NCBI GenBank assembly: GCA_011523485.1
Contig: WTGR01000443.1
Span: 1-7,173, forward strand
DNA: 7,173 bases
Direction of reading: 5' to 3'
Origin: Acidobacteriota bacterium
GTDB taxonomy: Bacteria > Acidobacteriota > Vicinamibacteria > Vicinamibacterales > UBA8438
The position numbers were made by a program, and so were the translations under genes. Positions within the stretch are counted from its first letter, which is position 1. Every line of letters begins with the position of its first letter. Below, piece after piece: positions 1 through 5,407 of the stretch. Below the pieces are notes generated by a model. It was not told the origin of the DNA, searched no databases, and saw nothing but the letters and a program-made list of their open reading frames with translations.

Positions 1-43
1 TTGCGCATGAGGTCATCAAGGTCCGGTTCAAGCCTCCCCGGCC

Positions 44-488
44 CTAGTCGCGGCGAAACGCGTGCAGGGTCAGTACACGGATCTGGCTCCCGACGCCGAA
101 GCGTTCGTCGTTCGTCAGGAACGTCTCGTAGTCGTGCACGAGCGCGGTGGCCACATGGAGGGCGTCTATGGACCGCAGGCCGAAATCTGCTCGCAGGTGG
201 ACGGCTCGCAGAATCACTCGGCGATCAACCGGGACCAACGTGACGCGAGGCGTTCGCTGCATCAGTTCCAGGTACGCCTCCACGAGTTCGTGCCGGCCGT
301 CCCTGACGGGGCGAGGCAGAAGCTCCGTGAAGATCTACTCGCTGGCAATCACGGCGACGTCGAGCCGGTCGATTTCGGCTGTCAGGTCGGCCATGGACCG
401 GCGGTATTCAAGGCCCTCGAACAGGTTAGAGGCAGAGCTTGGTGTCGAGATAAACCCGACGGCCCAACAAGGCGTCCGACAAGGTCAT
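44..488 (-). pseudogene. PIN-domain (VapC-like) toxin, inactivated by frameshift and nonsense codon
   Basis: PIN proteins are Mg-dependent ribonucleases that act as toxins in VapBC modules. The start ATG (488-486) overlaps the antitoxin stop as ATGA. The first codons give MTLSDALLGRRVYLDTKLCL, with the PIN strand-1 Asp (LDT, residue 15). A TAA at 428-426 then ends the frame. Deleting one A there restores the expected LYLFEG and joins the remaining frame: the span is 445 nt, 148 codons plus one base. A second lesion is an amber codon at 337-335, between ASE and IFTELL. The rest is open to TAG at 46-44 and keeps SIDALHVATA (Asp about 108) and TNDERF (Asp about 127). The repaired product would be about 147 aa, normal for VapC. 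An open frame starting GTG at 283 covers the C-terminal half only, lacks the first acidic residues and should be inactive. The family call is firm. That both lesions are real rather than sequencing errors is likely but not proven. Confidence 0.85.
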
Positions 489-733
489 TCGGTGCGCCCA
501 TCGGCGATTTCTGCGTCGATGTCGTCCGCGGACTCGTAGAGCCCGGAGGCAGCCCCGACGAGATCGGACATTGTGTAGGTTCGGCCTCGGTCACGCAGTT
601 CTCGGGCTGTGATGATGACGCGATCCTCCTCGGCCGCGACGTGCAGGATGTCGCCTTGCTTGAGACCGGCAGTCGCCACGACGCGGGCCGGCAAGGTGAT
701 CTGGTTCTTCGCACGCAGTCGGGTGATTTGCAT
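485..733 (-). CDS. AbrB/SpoVT-type antitoxin (VapB-like), in frame with the upstream integrase
   Basis: This encodes an 82-residue product if translation starts at the ATG at 733-731. The N-terminal half (MQITRLRAKNQITLPARVV, then the KQGD and DRVIITAR segments) is a typical swapped-hairpin AbrB fold with the K-x-Q-I-T-L-P DNA-binding loop. The acidic C-terminal tail (about residues 55-82) is the kind that wraps a toxin. These antitoxins bind their operator as dimers and neutralise a PIN toxin, here the broken gene directly downstream (ATGA overlap). The reading frame is continuous with int2, so the domain may be made as an integrase C-terminus, as a separate protein, or both. A possible -10 element (TAGGAT, 777-772) lies 38 nt before the start, but no convincing -35 or Shine-Dalgarno is seen. 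With its toxin dead, this is now an orphan antitoxin. Confidence 0.8.
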   Translation of the reverse strand: MQITRLRAKNQITLPARVVATAGLKQGDILHVAAEEDRVIITARELRDRGRTYTMSDLVGAASGLYESADDIDAEIADGRTE

Positions 734-1795
734 GGGTCCGCAGCCAGTCCCTACGGTCCGAGAGTTCGACAATCCTACCGCACTCAGATCGAGCGAATCC
801 AGAGCTGGGCGTAGCGCCCCACGTTCGCCGCCAGCATCTTCGCCGGACTTCGTTGGGGTTCGGCCGGCCTCGGGGCTGCGAGGCGGGTTCCTGGCCACCG
901 CTTCCGTTCCCGCCAGATTGGCCGGTTCGGACATCAGGGCCGCGATGGCATGTCCGATCCGCTCGGCCGCCGCCTCGGTCTCCCGGTCGCTCACGTGGGC
1001 GTAGCGGAGCGTCATCCGGGCCTGCGAATGACCGAGCAGGCGCGAGACCACCGGCAGCGGCACGGACTGCATCACGGCGTGGCTGGCGAAGGTGTGTCGC
1101 AGATCATGCAGGCGTACGTCTTCGATCCCGGCCTCTTGACGTACCTTGCGCCACAGCGACAGCTCGTCTGAGCGGCTCCTCGACGGATCGGTTGACCAGG
1201 GGAAGACGTACGCGCTGCCCGTCCGGGGTTGGCGGGCGAGAACGGCGCGCGCCTGGACGTTCAGTACGACGGTCCGCGGTCCCGTCTTGCTGTCCGTCAG
1301 ATGCAGGGATGCCTCGCCGACCTCCGACCAGCGCAGACCGACGATCTCGCCCTTCCGGCACCCGGTCAGCAGAAGCAGGCGGATGATCTCGGCCTGTTGC
1401 TCGCCCGACCCGCGTCCGCGATGGGCGTCCAAAGCCGCGTGCAGGCGGTCCACTTCGGCCCGCGACAGAAAGCGGGTCAGCCTCGGACGCGGGTTACGAC
1501 GCACGCCGCGAGTCGGATTGGTCGCGACGAGTCCGCATGCGACGGCGCGGTTGAAGATCTGCCGCAGCACATCCAGCGTGCGGTTCGCTCCCGCGGGGGC
1601 GGTTCGGCTGTAGCGGTCGAACCACGAGTGAACCGTCTCGCGGGGGATGCGGTCGAGCCTCCGCGCCCCGAAGGTCGGCAGCAGTTGGGTGCTCAAGGCG
1701 CTGTCCATGCGCCGACGGGTCGATGGCTTGCAGCGGTCGTAGCAGGTCGTCTTCCAAGCTCCCTCCACGAATCGACGGAAGGTCGGCGGAATCAT
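485..1795 (-). CDS. Tyrosine recombinase/integrase (int2) reading through into an AbrB domain
   Basis: This is a 436-codon frame. Residues 1-100 hold the SAM-like core-binding domain (FRRFVEGAW, KPSTRRRMDSALSTQLLPTFG). Residues 105-275 hold the catalytic domain with Arg147 (TGCRKGE), Lys170 (TDSKTG), His230 and Arg233 (RLHDLRHTFASH), His256 (LLGH) and the nucleophile Tyr265 (MTLRYAHV), so the active site is complete. Homology to integrases fades near residue 290. About 60 low-complexity residues follow, then the AbrB domain (residues 355-436), with no stop codon between. The start ATG overlaps the stop of int1 (ATGA), which implies translational coupling to int1. The N-terminus is short, with no separate arm-binding domain. 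Int1 and int2 are clearly paralogous. Since the RIT split int1, transcription of int2 may depend on read-out from the RIT operon, which lies in the same orientation. Whether the fusion protein is real is unknown. Confidence 0.85.
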   Translation of the reverse strand: MIPPTFRRFVEGAWKTTCYDRCKPSTRRRMDSALSTQLLPTFGARRLDRIPRETVHSWFDRYSRTAPAGANRTLDVLRQIFNRAVACGLVATNPTRGVRRNPRPRLTRFLSRAEVDRLHAALDAHRGRGSGEQQAEIIRLLLLTGCRKGEIVGLRWSEVGEASLHLTDSKTGPRTVVLNVQARAVLARQPRTGSAYVFPWSTDPSRSRSDELSLWRKVRQEAGIEDVRLHDLRHTFASHAVMQSVPLPVVSRLLGHSQARMTLRYAHVSDRETEAAAERIGHAIAALMSEPANLAGTEAVARNPPRSPEAGRTPTKSGEDAGGERGALRPALDSLDLSAVGLSNSRTVGTGCGPMQITRLRAKNQITLPARVVATAGLKQGDILHVAAEEDRVIITARELRDRGRTYTMSDLVGAASGLYESADDIDAEIADGRTE

Positions 1796-1957
1796 TGCTC
1801 GGCATCCAGAGCCGCCCCGACAGCTTCCACAGCGGTGCGAACCAGCGGATCGCCGACATGGGTGTATCTCAGGGAGGTGACGGGGTCGCGGTGCCCCAGC
1901 AGGCGCCCGATGGTCAACACCGTTTCGCCCCGCCGCAGCGCGAAGCTCGCGTAGCTG
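1792..1957 (-). pseudogene. 3' fragment of tyrosine recombinase int1, cut off by the RIT insertion
   Basis: The minus strand here encodes the end of an integrase catalytic domain: SYASFALRRGETV, then RLLGHRDP (second catalytic His) and SLRYTHV (nucleophile Tyr), ending ALDAEQ and TGA at 1794-1792. It has no start codon of its own, and an in-frame TAA lies just upstream at 1992-1990 inside the RIT end. Joined directly to the 5' fragment at 5402, it gives an unbroken 297-codon gene whose junction reads HDLRHSYASFAL, the normal box II sequence of this family. In that joined protein the His is residue 264 and the Tyr 273. Its stop overlaps the int2 start. No point mutations are evident, so precise excision of the RIT should restore the gene. 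Confidence 0.93.
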
Positions 1958-1963
1958 TGCCGG
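1958..1963. other. Left 6-bp core at the RIT/int1 junction
   Basis: TGCCGG lies between the int1 3' fragment (ending ...GTAGCTG on the plus strand) and the first TTATTCCG of the element. The matching hexamer at the right junction is TGACGC (5402-5407). The right version fits int1 coding sequence, since it supplies CGT CA of the LRH codons, so the left version is the likely import from a former donor site. Both share TG at the first two positions. The 6-bp size is an inference from these two junctions. Confidence 0.55.
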
Positions 1964-1985
1964 TTATTCCGATATCGGAATAACC
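1962..1985. repeat. 24-bp perfect palindrome at the left RIT end
   Basis: The half site is GGTTATTCCGAT, followed by its exact reverse complement. Extended to 1958-1989 it stays palindromic over 32 bp with a single mismatched pair (1961/1986). It consists of one TTATTCCG and one CGGAATAA copy abutted, the same motif that forms the RIT terminal repeats. The right end has no counterpart. It may be an accessory binding site for the recombinases, or a scar of two abutted RIT ends from an earlier event. Confidence 0.9.
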
Positions 1986-1987
1986 CG

Positions 1988-2019
1988 CATTATTCCGGGA
2001 TCCGGATTATTCCGAGTCG
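1988..2019 (+). repeat. Left terminal inverted repeat of the RIT (IR-L)
   Basis: This 32-bp repeat matches the reverse complement of 5372-5403 at 31 positions; the single difference is at 1998. It holds two direct copies of ATTATTCCG (1989-1997 and 2006-2014), starts 17 bp apart, separated by GGATCCGG. Such paired motifs are the expected binding sites for the tyrosine recombinases that act on the ends. Confidence 0.95.
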
Positions 2020-2060
2020 ATTGCTCAAGGTGGGCGGTGCTCGGGTTGGGTGTCGCATTG

Positions 2061-2073
2061 GACTCGGAATAAT
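2061..2073 (-). repeat. Subterminal inverted copy of the RIT end motif, left side
   Basis: GACTCGGAATAAT is the exact reverse complement of ATTATTCCGAGTC at 2006-2018 (13 of 13), with 42 bp between. Its last base is also the final base of the ritC stop codon. In the ritC transcript the two arms could form a stem just after the stop. In DNA it adds a third recombinase-type motif in opposite orientation. A similar copy exists at the right end (5295-5306). Confidence 0.85.
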
Positions 2074-3068
2074 CACAGACTGTTCAAGAAGGCCAGGACC
2101 TCGTCGGCCGGGCGGTATCGATTCGGCGGAAGCTGCGAGGGGGTGGTCTTCGCCATCGCCTTCTCCTTCAGCTTGAGATCGGCATGCAGATAGACGTAGG
2201 TCGTCTCGACGGACTCGTGACCGAGCCACAGCGCGATCACGGCCCGGTCGACGCCGCTTTGTAGCAGGTCCATGGCGGCGGTGTGACGCAGCACGTGCGG
2301 GGTGACGCGTTTCTTCTTCAGTGAGGGGCATGCAGCCCGCGCAACGGCCAGATGCTTGGTCAGCAGGTAGTCGAGCCCGTCGTGACTGAGAGAACCGCCG
2401 CGTTGATTCGGGAAGACGGGGGTGTCGGGCTCGCCGCGGAGTTCCTCCAGCCAACTCCGCAATGCTGCTGCGGCGTCTTTGCGTAGCGGCGTACAGCGTT
2501 CCTTGCGGCCCTTGCCATGGCAACGCAGATGGGCACCCGAGCCGAGCTGGACATCCCCGCAGCGCAGACTGAGGAGTTCGGACGCTCGCAGTCCAGTTTG
2601 CACCGCAACCAGCAGCAGGGTGCGGTCACGGCGTCCCGCCCGGGTGCGCCGGTCCGGGGCTCGTAGCAAGGCCTCGACCTCGTCCCGTTTGAGAAAGTCC
2701 ACCGGACGGCGAGTATGGCGTTTGTTCGGCATGGCCAGAACGCGCTGCGCCAAGGCCGCATGCTGGGGCTCGTGCGACGCGACGTAGCCGAAGAAGGACC
2801 GGATGGCGGCCAGTCGCGTGTTTCGCGTGCGCGCGTCGTTGCCGCGCTGATTCTCGAGATGACTCAGGAAGGCGCCGAGAAAGTTCGTGTCCAGGTCGCC
2901 GATCTCCAGCTCTGTCGAGGGCTTCTTCAGCACCTCCCGCGCATGGCGGACCAGCAGCCGGAAGGTGTCCCGGTAGCTGGCGACCGTGTGGGGGCTGGCG
3001 TGGAGCTGCTGCATCAGGCGGTCGGTGAAGAACGCCGCCAGGAGCCGCGGGAAGTCGGTGCCCTTCAT
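2073..3068 (-). CDS. ritC: RIT tyrosine recombinase RitC
   Basis: This is the third gene of the recombinase trio, encoding 331 aa. The N-terminal SAM-like core-binding domain covers about residues 8-105 (DRLMQQLHASPHTVASYRDTF; later NTRLAAIRSFFGYV). The catalytic domain covers about 122-300 and has Arg161 (QTGLRASELLSL), Lys186 (HGKGRKERCTPL), His258 and Arg261 (TPHVLRHTAAMDLL), His284 (WLGHES) and Tyr293 (TTYVYLHAD). The active site is therefore complete and XerC/D-like. The start ATG at 3068-3066 overlaps the ritB stop as ATGA; the frame is open further upstream, but that part lies inside ritB and has no family resemblance. The protein is expected to act with RitA and RitB at the terminal repeats to cut, exchange and rejoin the element. 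What each of the three does individually is not known from sequence. Confidence 0.93.
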   Translation of the reverse strand: MKGTDFPRLLAAFFTDRLMQQLHASPHTVASYRDTFRLLVRHAREVLKKPSTELEIGDLDTNFLGAFLSHLENQRGNDARTRNTRLAAIRSFFGYVASHEPQHAALAQRVLAMPNKRHTRRPVDFLKRDEVEALLRAPDRRTRAGRRDRTLLLVAVQTGLRASELLSLRCGDVQLGSGAHLRCHGKGRKERCTPLRKDAAAALRSWLEELRGEPDTPVFPNQRGGSLSHDGLDYLLTKHLAVARAACPSLKKKRVTPHVLRHTAAMDLLQSGVDRAVIALWLGHESVETTYVYLHADLKLKEKAMAKTTPSQLPPNRYRPADEVLAFLNSL

Positions 3069-4000
3069 GTCAGCGGCCTCCTTCCGGTGCGATCGAGTCG
3101 CCGGGCAGCAAGCTGCATCAGCTCCGGGGTGACCGTGAGGTACCAGTAGGTGTCGCTGACGTGCGCATGCCCGAGGTAGGTCGTCAGACGGGGCAGATGG
3201 CGCTCGACGTCGACGCCGTCGCGGTACCATCGCAGGAGCGTCTCGACTGCAAATCGATGGCGCAGGTCATGCAGACGGGGGCCGCGGGAATCCGACGGGC
3301 CGCGCAGGCCGACTTGCCGGGACAGCTTCACGAACGTCCACCGCAGGGCCCACGCGGTGACCCGGGCGCCGGGTTCCGAGAGGAAGAAGCTCGGACTGCC
3401 GGGATCGGGGCACAGGCGGTCGCGCCGCGCCGCGTAACTGAGTAGCGCCTGGCGTGTCGACTCGTGAACGGGGATGCATCTCGACTTCCCGAACTTGCTC
3501 TTCCGTACCGTCAGAACGCCGCGTGCGAGGTCGACATCGTCGCGGTTCAGGCGCAGCGGTTCGGAGCTCCGCATCCCGGTGACCGCCAACAGCGCCAGGA
3601 GCGTGGCGTACGTGCGCGGTCTGAGTCCGGTAGTCCCGGAGAGTTCTTGGGCCGCATGCAGCAGGTCGGCGACCTCCCCGTCGCTGTAGAGATAGGGCTG
3701 CGAGCGGCGGTACCGGTGGGAGAGCAGGCGTGGCGGCGGCACCTCGTGGCGAGGGTCCGCGGCGTGTGCAAAGCGAGCGAAGCGCCGTACGATTCCAAGG
3801 CGGTTCGCCCACTGGACCGGTTGCACACCTCGCGGCTCGGTTGCCCATTGCAGCGCAAGTTCGGTTGTGATGAAGGCGGCCTCGGTTTGCGCGGCGAACG
3901 CGACGAAGCGCTGCAACAGACTCCCGGCCAGTCTGAGCCCGACCCCGAGCGCGCGTCGCGTGGCGAGATACTCGCCGAGAAGCTGCTGCAGGTCGGTCAT
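3065..4000 (-). CDS. ritB: RIT tyrosine recombinase RitB
   Basis: This is the second gene of the trio, encoding 311 aa. The N-terminal part (residues 1-100) is a helical DNA-binding domain (MTDLQQLLGEYLATRRALG, WANRLGIVRRFARF). The catalytic domain has Arg144 (VTGMRSSEPLRL), a Lys in KSKFGKSRCIPV (probably Lys169), His244 and Arg247 (RLHDLRHRFAVETL), His278 (TYLGHAH) and Tyr287 (DTYWYLTV). All catalytic positions are present. The DTYWYL form of the tyrosine motif is typical of this subgroup and of TnpA/TnpB-like recombinases. ATG at 4000-3998 overlaps the ritA stop (ATGA), and its own stop overlaps the ritC start in the same way, so the three proteins are probably made in fixed ratio. The longer upstream frame (to 4297) lies inside ritA and is rejected as the start. 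Confidence 0.93.
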   Translation of the reverse strand: MTDLQQLLGEYLATRRALGVGLRLAGSLLQRFVAFAAQTEAAFITTELALQWATEPRGVQPVQWANRLGIVRRFARFAHAADPRHEVPPPRLLSHRYRRSQPYLYSDGEVADLLHAAQELSGTTGLRPRTYATLLALLAVTGMRSSEPLRLNRDDVDLARGVLTVRKSKFGKSRCIPVHESTRQALLSYAARRDRLCPDPGSPSFFLSEPGARVTAWALRWTFVKLSRQVGLRGPSDSRGPRLHDLRHRFAVETLLRWYRDGVDVERHLPRLTTYLGHAHVSDTYWYLTVTPELMQLAARRLDRTGRRPLT

Positions 4001-5235
4001 GCCGCACCTCCGGGCCAGGCTGGTGCGAGAGCGCGGAGCGCCTCCAGATCGACCTTCGCGTAGATCTGGGTGGTCTCCGGATGACGGTGGCGCAGGATTT
4101 GCCCGATGTCTTCGAGCGAGGCCCCGTTGCGGAGCATGCGGGTCGCCAGCGAGTGGCGCAGCAGATGGGCTCCCTTGAAGGGTGAGTTGATCCCGGCGCG
4201 CGTCAACGCCCGCCGCACGATGTCGCAGATGGCTGACGAGGAACGGAAGCCCCGATGCGGCGCCTGCATGCGGACGAACAGTCGCCGGGTCGGACACGGC
4301 GGCCGGCCGGCCCGCAGATAATCTGTCAGGCCCTCTCCCGCGTCGCGTGGCAGAGGCAACGGCTCACGCCGCTTCCCCTTGCCGGGGACGGTCACTATTC
4401 CTGCGTTCCAATTGAAGTCATCCAACGTCAGGGCGACCACTTCACCGGCGCGCAATCCGAGCCGTGCCAGCAGCAGCAGGATGGCGTAGTCGCGCTGTCC
4501 GATGGCCGTGCCGCGGTTGCAACTGTCGAGCATCGACTCGACCTGTTCGGGCGCGAGCACCTTCGGCAATCCCGACAAGCGCCAGTCCCTCACCGGGACG
4601 AGCGCGTTGGAGAGGTCGACGGAAATGTCGCCGCGCTGGTACAGGTGGCGCAGGAAGCTGCGAAGCGCCGTGACGACGAGCTTGGCGCTGGAACGGCTGA
4701 GGCGCCGGGCCTCGCGCAGGACGAACTGATTCGCATCCCGAACCCCGAGCCTCTCGAGCGCGACCTCGTGAGACCCGAAGTTCTCGGCGAGAAACGCACG
4801 GACGATGGGCAGGTAGTTCGTCACCGTCGCCGGACTGACGCCACGCTCGTCGACGAGGAAGCGTTCGTACGCCCGTTCGACCCGCTCCACCGGAGCGTCG
4901 CTGCAAGGGCGGGAAACGGCGGCCGGGATGACGCCGCTGCCGCGCAAGTAGCACAGCAATTGCCGGCCGGTCGTTGCCGTGCCGCGCCTCCCGCCGTTCA
5001 GCCCACGAGCGAGGAAAGCCGCGACCCGCTGCTCGTCGAGAGCCTCGACGCCCAGCTCCTCGCGCTCGAGCCAACGGCTGAGGTTCCCGACGAATCGGAG
5101 CTTCGCCGCAGCTGAACGACGGGCATATCCCTCGATTGCGAGCCAGGCGGCGAATCCGTCGATGGCACAGCCCAGCGGGCCGGCGTGCAATCGTTGCTGG
5201 CTCTCTGACGTGAAGAAAAAGCGTTCAACGGACAT
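3997..5235 (-). CDS. ritA: RIT tyrosine recombinase RitA
   Basis: This is the first gene of the trio and the largest product, 412 aa. Residues 1-110 form an extra N-terminal region (FAAWLAIEGYARRSAAAKLRF...). Residues 115-210 form a core-binding SAM-like domain (YERFLVDERGVSPATVTNYL, LRSFLRHLY). The catalytic domain follows with Arg262 (LGLRAGEVVAL), Lys286 or 288 (PGKGKRREPLPL), His357 and Arg360 (GAHLLRHSLATRML), His383 (LRHRHPETTQ) and Tyr392 (IYAKVD). The ATG at 5235 is preferred over an upstream in-frame start 11 codons earlier because a strong GAGGAGA Shine-Dalgarno lies 5 nt before it. The stop overlaps ritB (ATGA). The gene is read away from the right end, so the single promoter of the trio should lie between 5236 and 5403. 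Confidence 0.94.
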   Translation of the reverse strand: MSVERFFFTSESQQRLHAGPLGCAIDGFAAWLAIEGYARRSAAAKLRFVGNLSRWLEREELGVEALDEQRVAAFLARGLNGGRRGTATTGRQLLCYLRGSGVIPAAVSRPCSDAPVERVERAYERFLVDERGVSPATVTNYLPIVRAFLAENFGSHEVALERLGVRDANQFVLREARRLSRSSAKLVVTALRSFLRHLYQRGDISVDLSNALVPVRDWRLSGLPKVLAPEQVESMLDSCNRGTAIGQRDYAILLLLARLGLRAGEVVALTLDDFNWNAGIVTVPGKGKRREPLPLPRDAGEGLTDYLRAGRPPCPTRRLFVRMQAPHRGFRSSSAICDIVRRALTRAGINSPFKGAHLLRHSLATRMLRNGASLEDIGQILRHRHPETTQIYAKVDLEALRALAPAWPGGAA

Positions 5236-5240
5236 GGTCT

Positions 5241-5247
5241 TCTCCTC
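5241..5247 (-). promoter_or_regulatory. Strong ribosome binding site of ritA
   Basis: GAGGAGA on the minus strand lies 5 nt before the ATG at 5235. It decides the ritA start. It is the only strong ribosome binding site seen in the trio; ritB and ritC rely on stop/start overlap. Confidence 0.85.
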
Positions 5248-5294
5248 ATCCCGCGACCTGAGAGGCAAAGATGGGGGGGGAGAAGACGGACGGG

Positions 5295-5306
5295 ATTATT
5301 CCGGAG
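5295..5306 (+). repeat. Subterminal inverted copy of the RIT end motif, right side
   Basis: ATTATTCCGGAG is oriented opposite to the two CGGAATAAT copies in IR-R (5377-5385 and 5394-5402). It mirrors the left subterminal copy at 2061-2073. It sits directly beside the candidate -10 of the rit promoter, where bound recombinase could repress transcription. It also provides the TAA that ends the int1 5' frame. Confidence 0.75.
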
Positions 5307-5331
5307 TATCGAGCACCGCGGTTCCTCTCAA
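5305..5331 (-). promoter_or_regulatory. Candidate promoter of the ritABC operon
   Basis: On the minus strand TTGAGA (5331-5326) and GATACT (5310-5305) resemble -35 and -10 boxes, but the spacer is only 15 bp. Transcription would start near 5298 and give a leader of about 60 nt before ritA, containing a run of eight C residues (5280-5273 on the minus strand). It overlaps the subterminal end motif. Weak evidence from sequence alone. Confidence 0.3.
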
Positions 5332-5371
5332 CACGTTGAAAACTACGAGTCTCCCACCATCAACACGAAGC

Positions 5372-5403
5372 CGACTCGGAATAATCCGGATCTCGGAATA
5401 ATG
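5372..5403 (-). repeat. Right terminal inverted repeat of the RIT (IR-R)
   Basis: This is the reverse complement of IR-L with a single mismatch. It contains CGGAATAAT at 5377-5385 and 5394-5402, starts 17 bp apart as on the left. The last two bases (5402-5403) are TG, shared with the int1 target core. Confidence 0.95.
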
Positions 5404-5407
5404 ACGC
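5402..5407. other. Right 6-bp core, host target hexamer in int1
   Basis: TGACGC follows the last CGGAATAA of the element and is also the reverse complement of the codons for the Arg-His of HDLRH in int1 (CGT CA-). It is therefore the original target sequence. The left junction has TGCCGG at the equivalent place. Confidence 0.55.

Larger units (their letters stand above)
1958..5401 (-). mobile_element. RIT (Recombinase-In-Trio) transposable element
   Basis: The element has three overlapping tyrosine recombinase genes and nothing else, flanked by long terminal inverted repeats (1988-2019 and 5372-5403). This matches the known RIT family. Boundaries come from the interrupted int1 gene: taking out these 3444 bp joins position 1957 to 5402 and restores a 296-aa integrase in frame. 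The span includes a 6-bp core at the left edge (TGCCGG) that replaces the host hexamer kept at the right edge (TGACGC). Unequal cores at the two ends resemble the 6-bp core sequences of Tn554-type elements, which also use three genes and do not make a true target duplication. All genes and repeats look intact, so the insertion is probably recent and possibly active. The exact crossover points are inferred. Confidence 0.93.

Noticed and set aside
1..43. Possible attachment site or gene end at the window start
   Set aside because: The sequence is short with no repeat found elsewhere in the window and no recognisable gene end.
62..814. 250-codon plus-strand open frame
   Set aside because: It lies opposite the PIN toxin and AbrB antitoxin, which have clear motifs and ATGA overlap. 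Its own product shows no recognisable domain.
1962..2073. Repeated ATTATTCCG units as a possible CRISPR-like or iteron array
   Set aside because: The units are only 9 bp, in mixed orientation and irregular spacing, and are mirrored at the far end at 5295-5402. They are transposon ends, with no replication gene nearby.
3069..3230. Upstream extension of the ritC frame
   Set aside because: It overlaps the conserved end of ritB including its catalytic Tyr region; the start at 3068 with ATGA overlap fits the family.
4001..4297. Upstream extension of the ritB frame
   Set aside because: The sequence lies inside ritA, has no resemblance to recombinase N-termini, and the ATGA overlap start at 4000 gives a normal-sized product.
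4255..5115. 286-codon plus-strand open frame
   Set aside because: It is antisense to ritA, whose catalytic residues are all visible. The plus-strand frame is a product of high GC content.
5296..5401. Int1 5' frame continuing into the RIT as a real C-terminus
   Set aside because: The roughly 34 residues are translated terminal repeat and leader DNA; rejoining to 1957 gives the conserved integrase ending instead.
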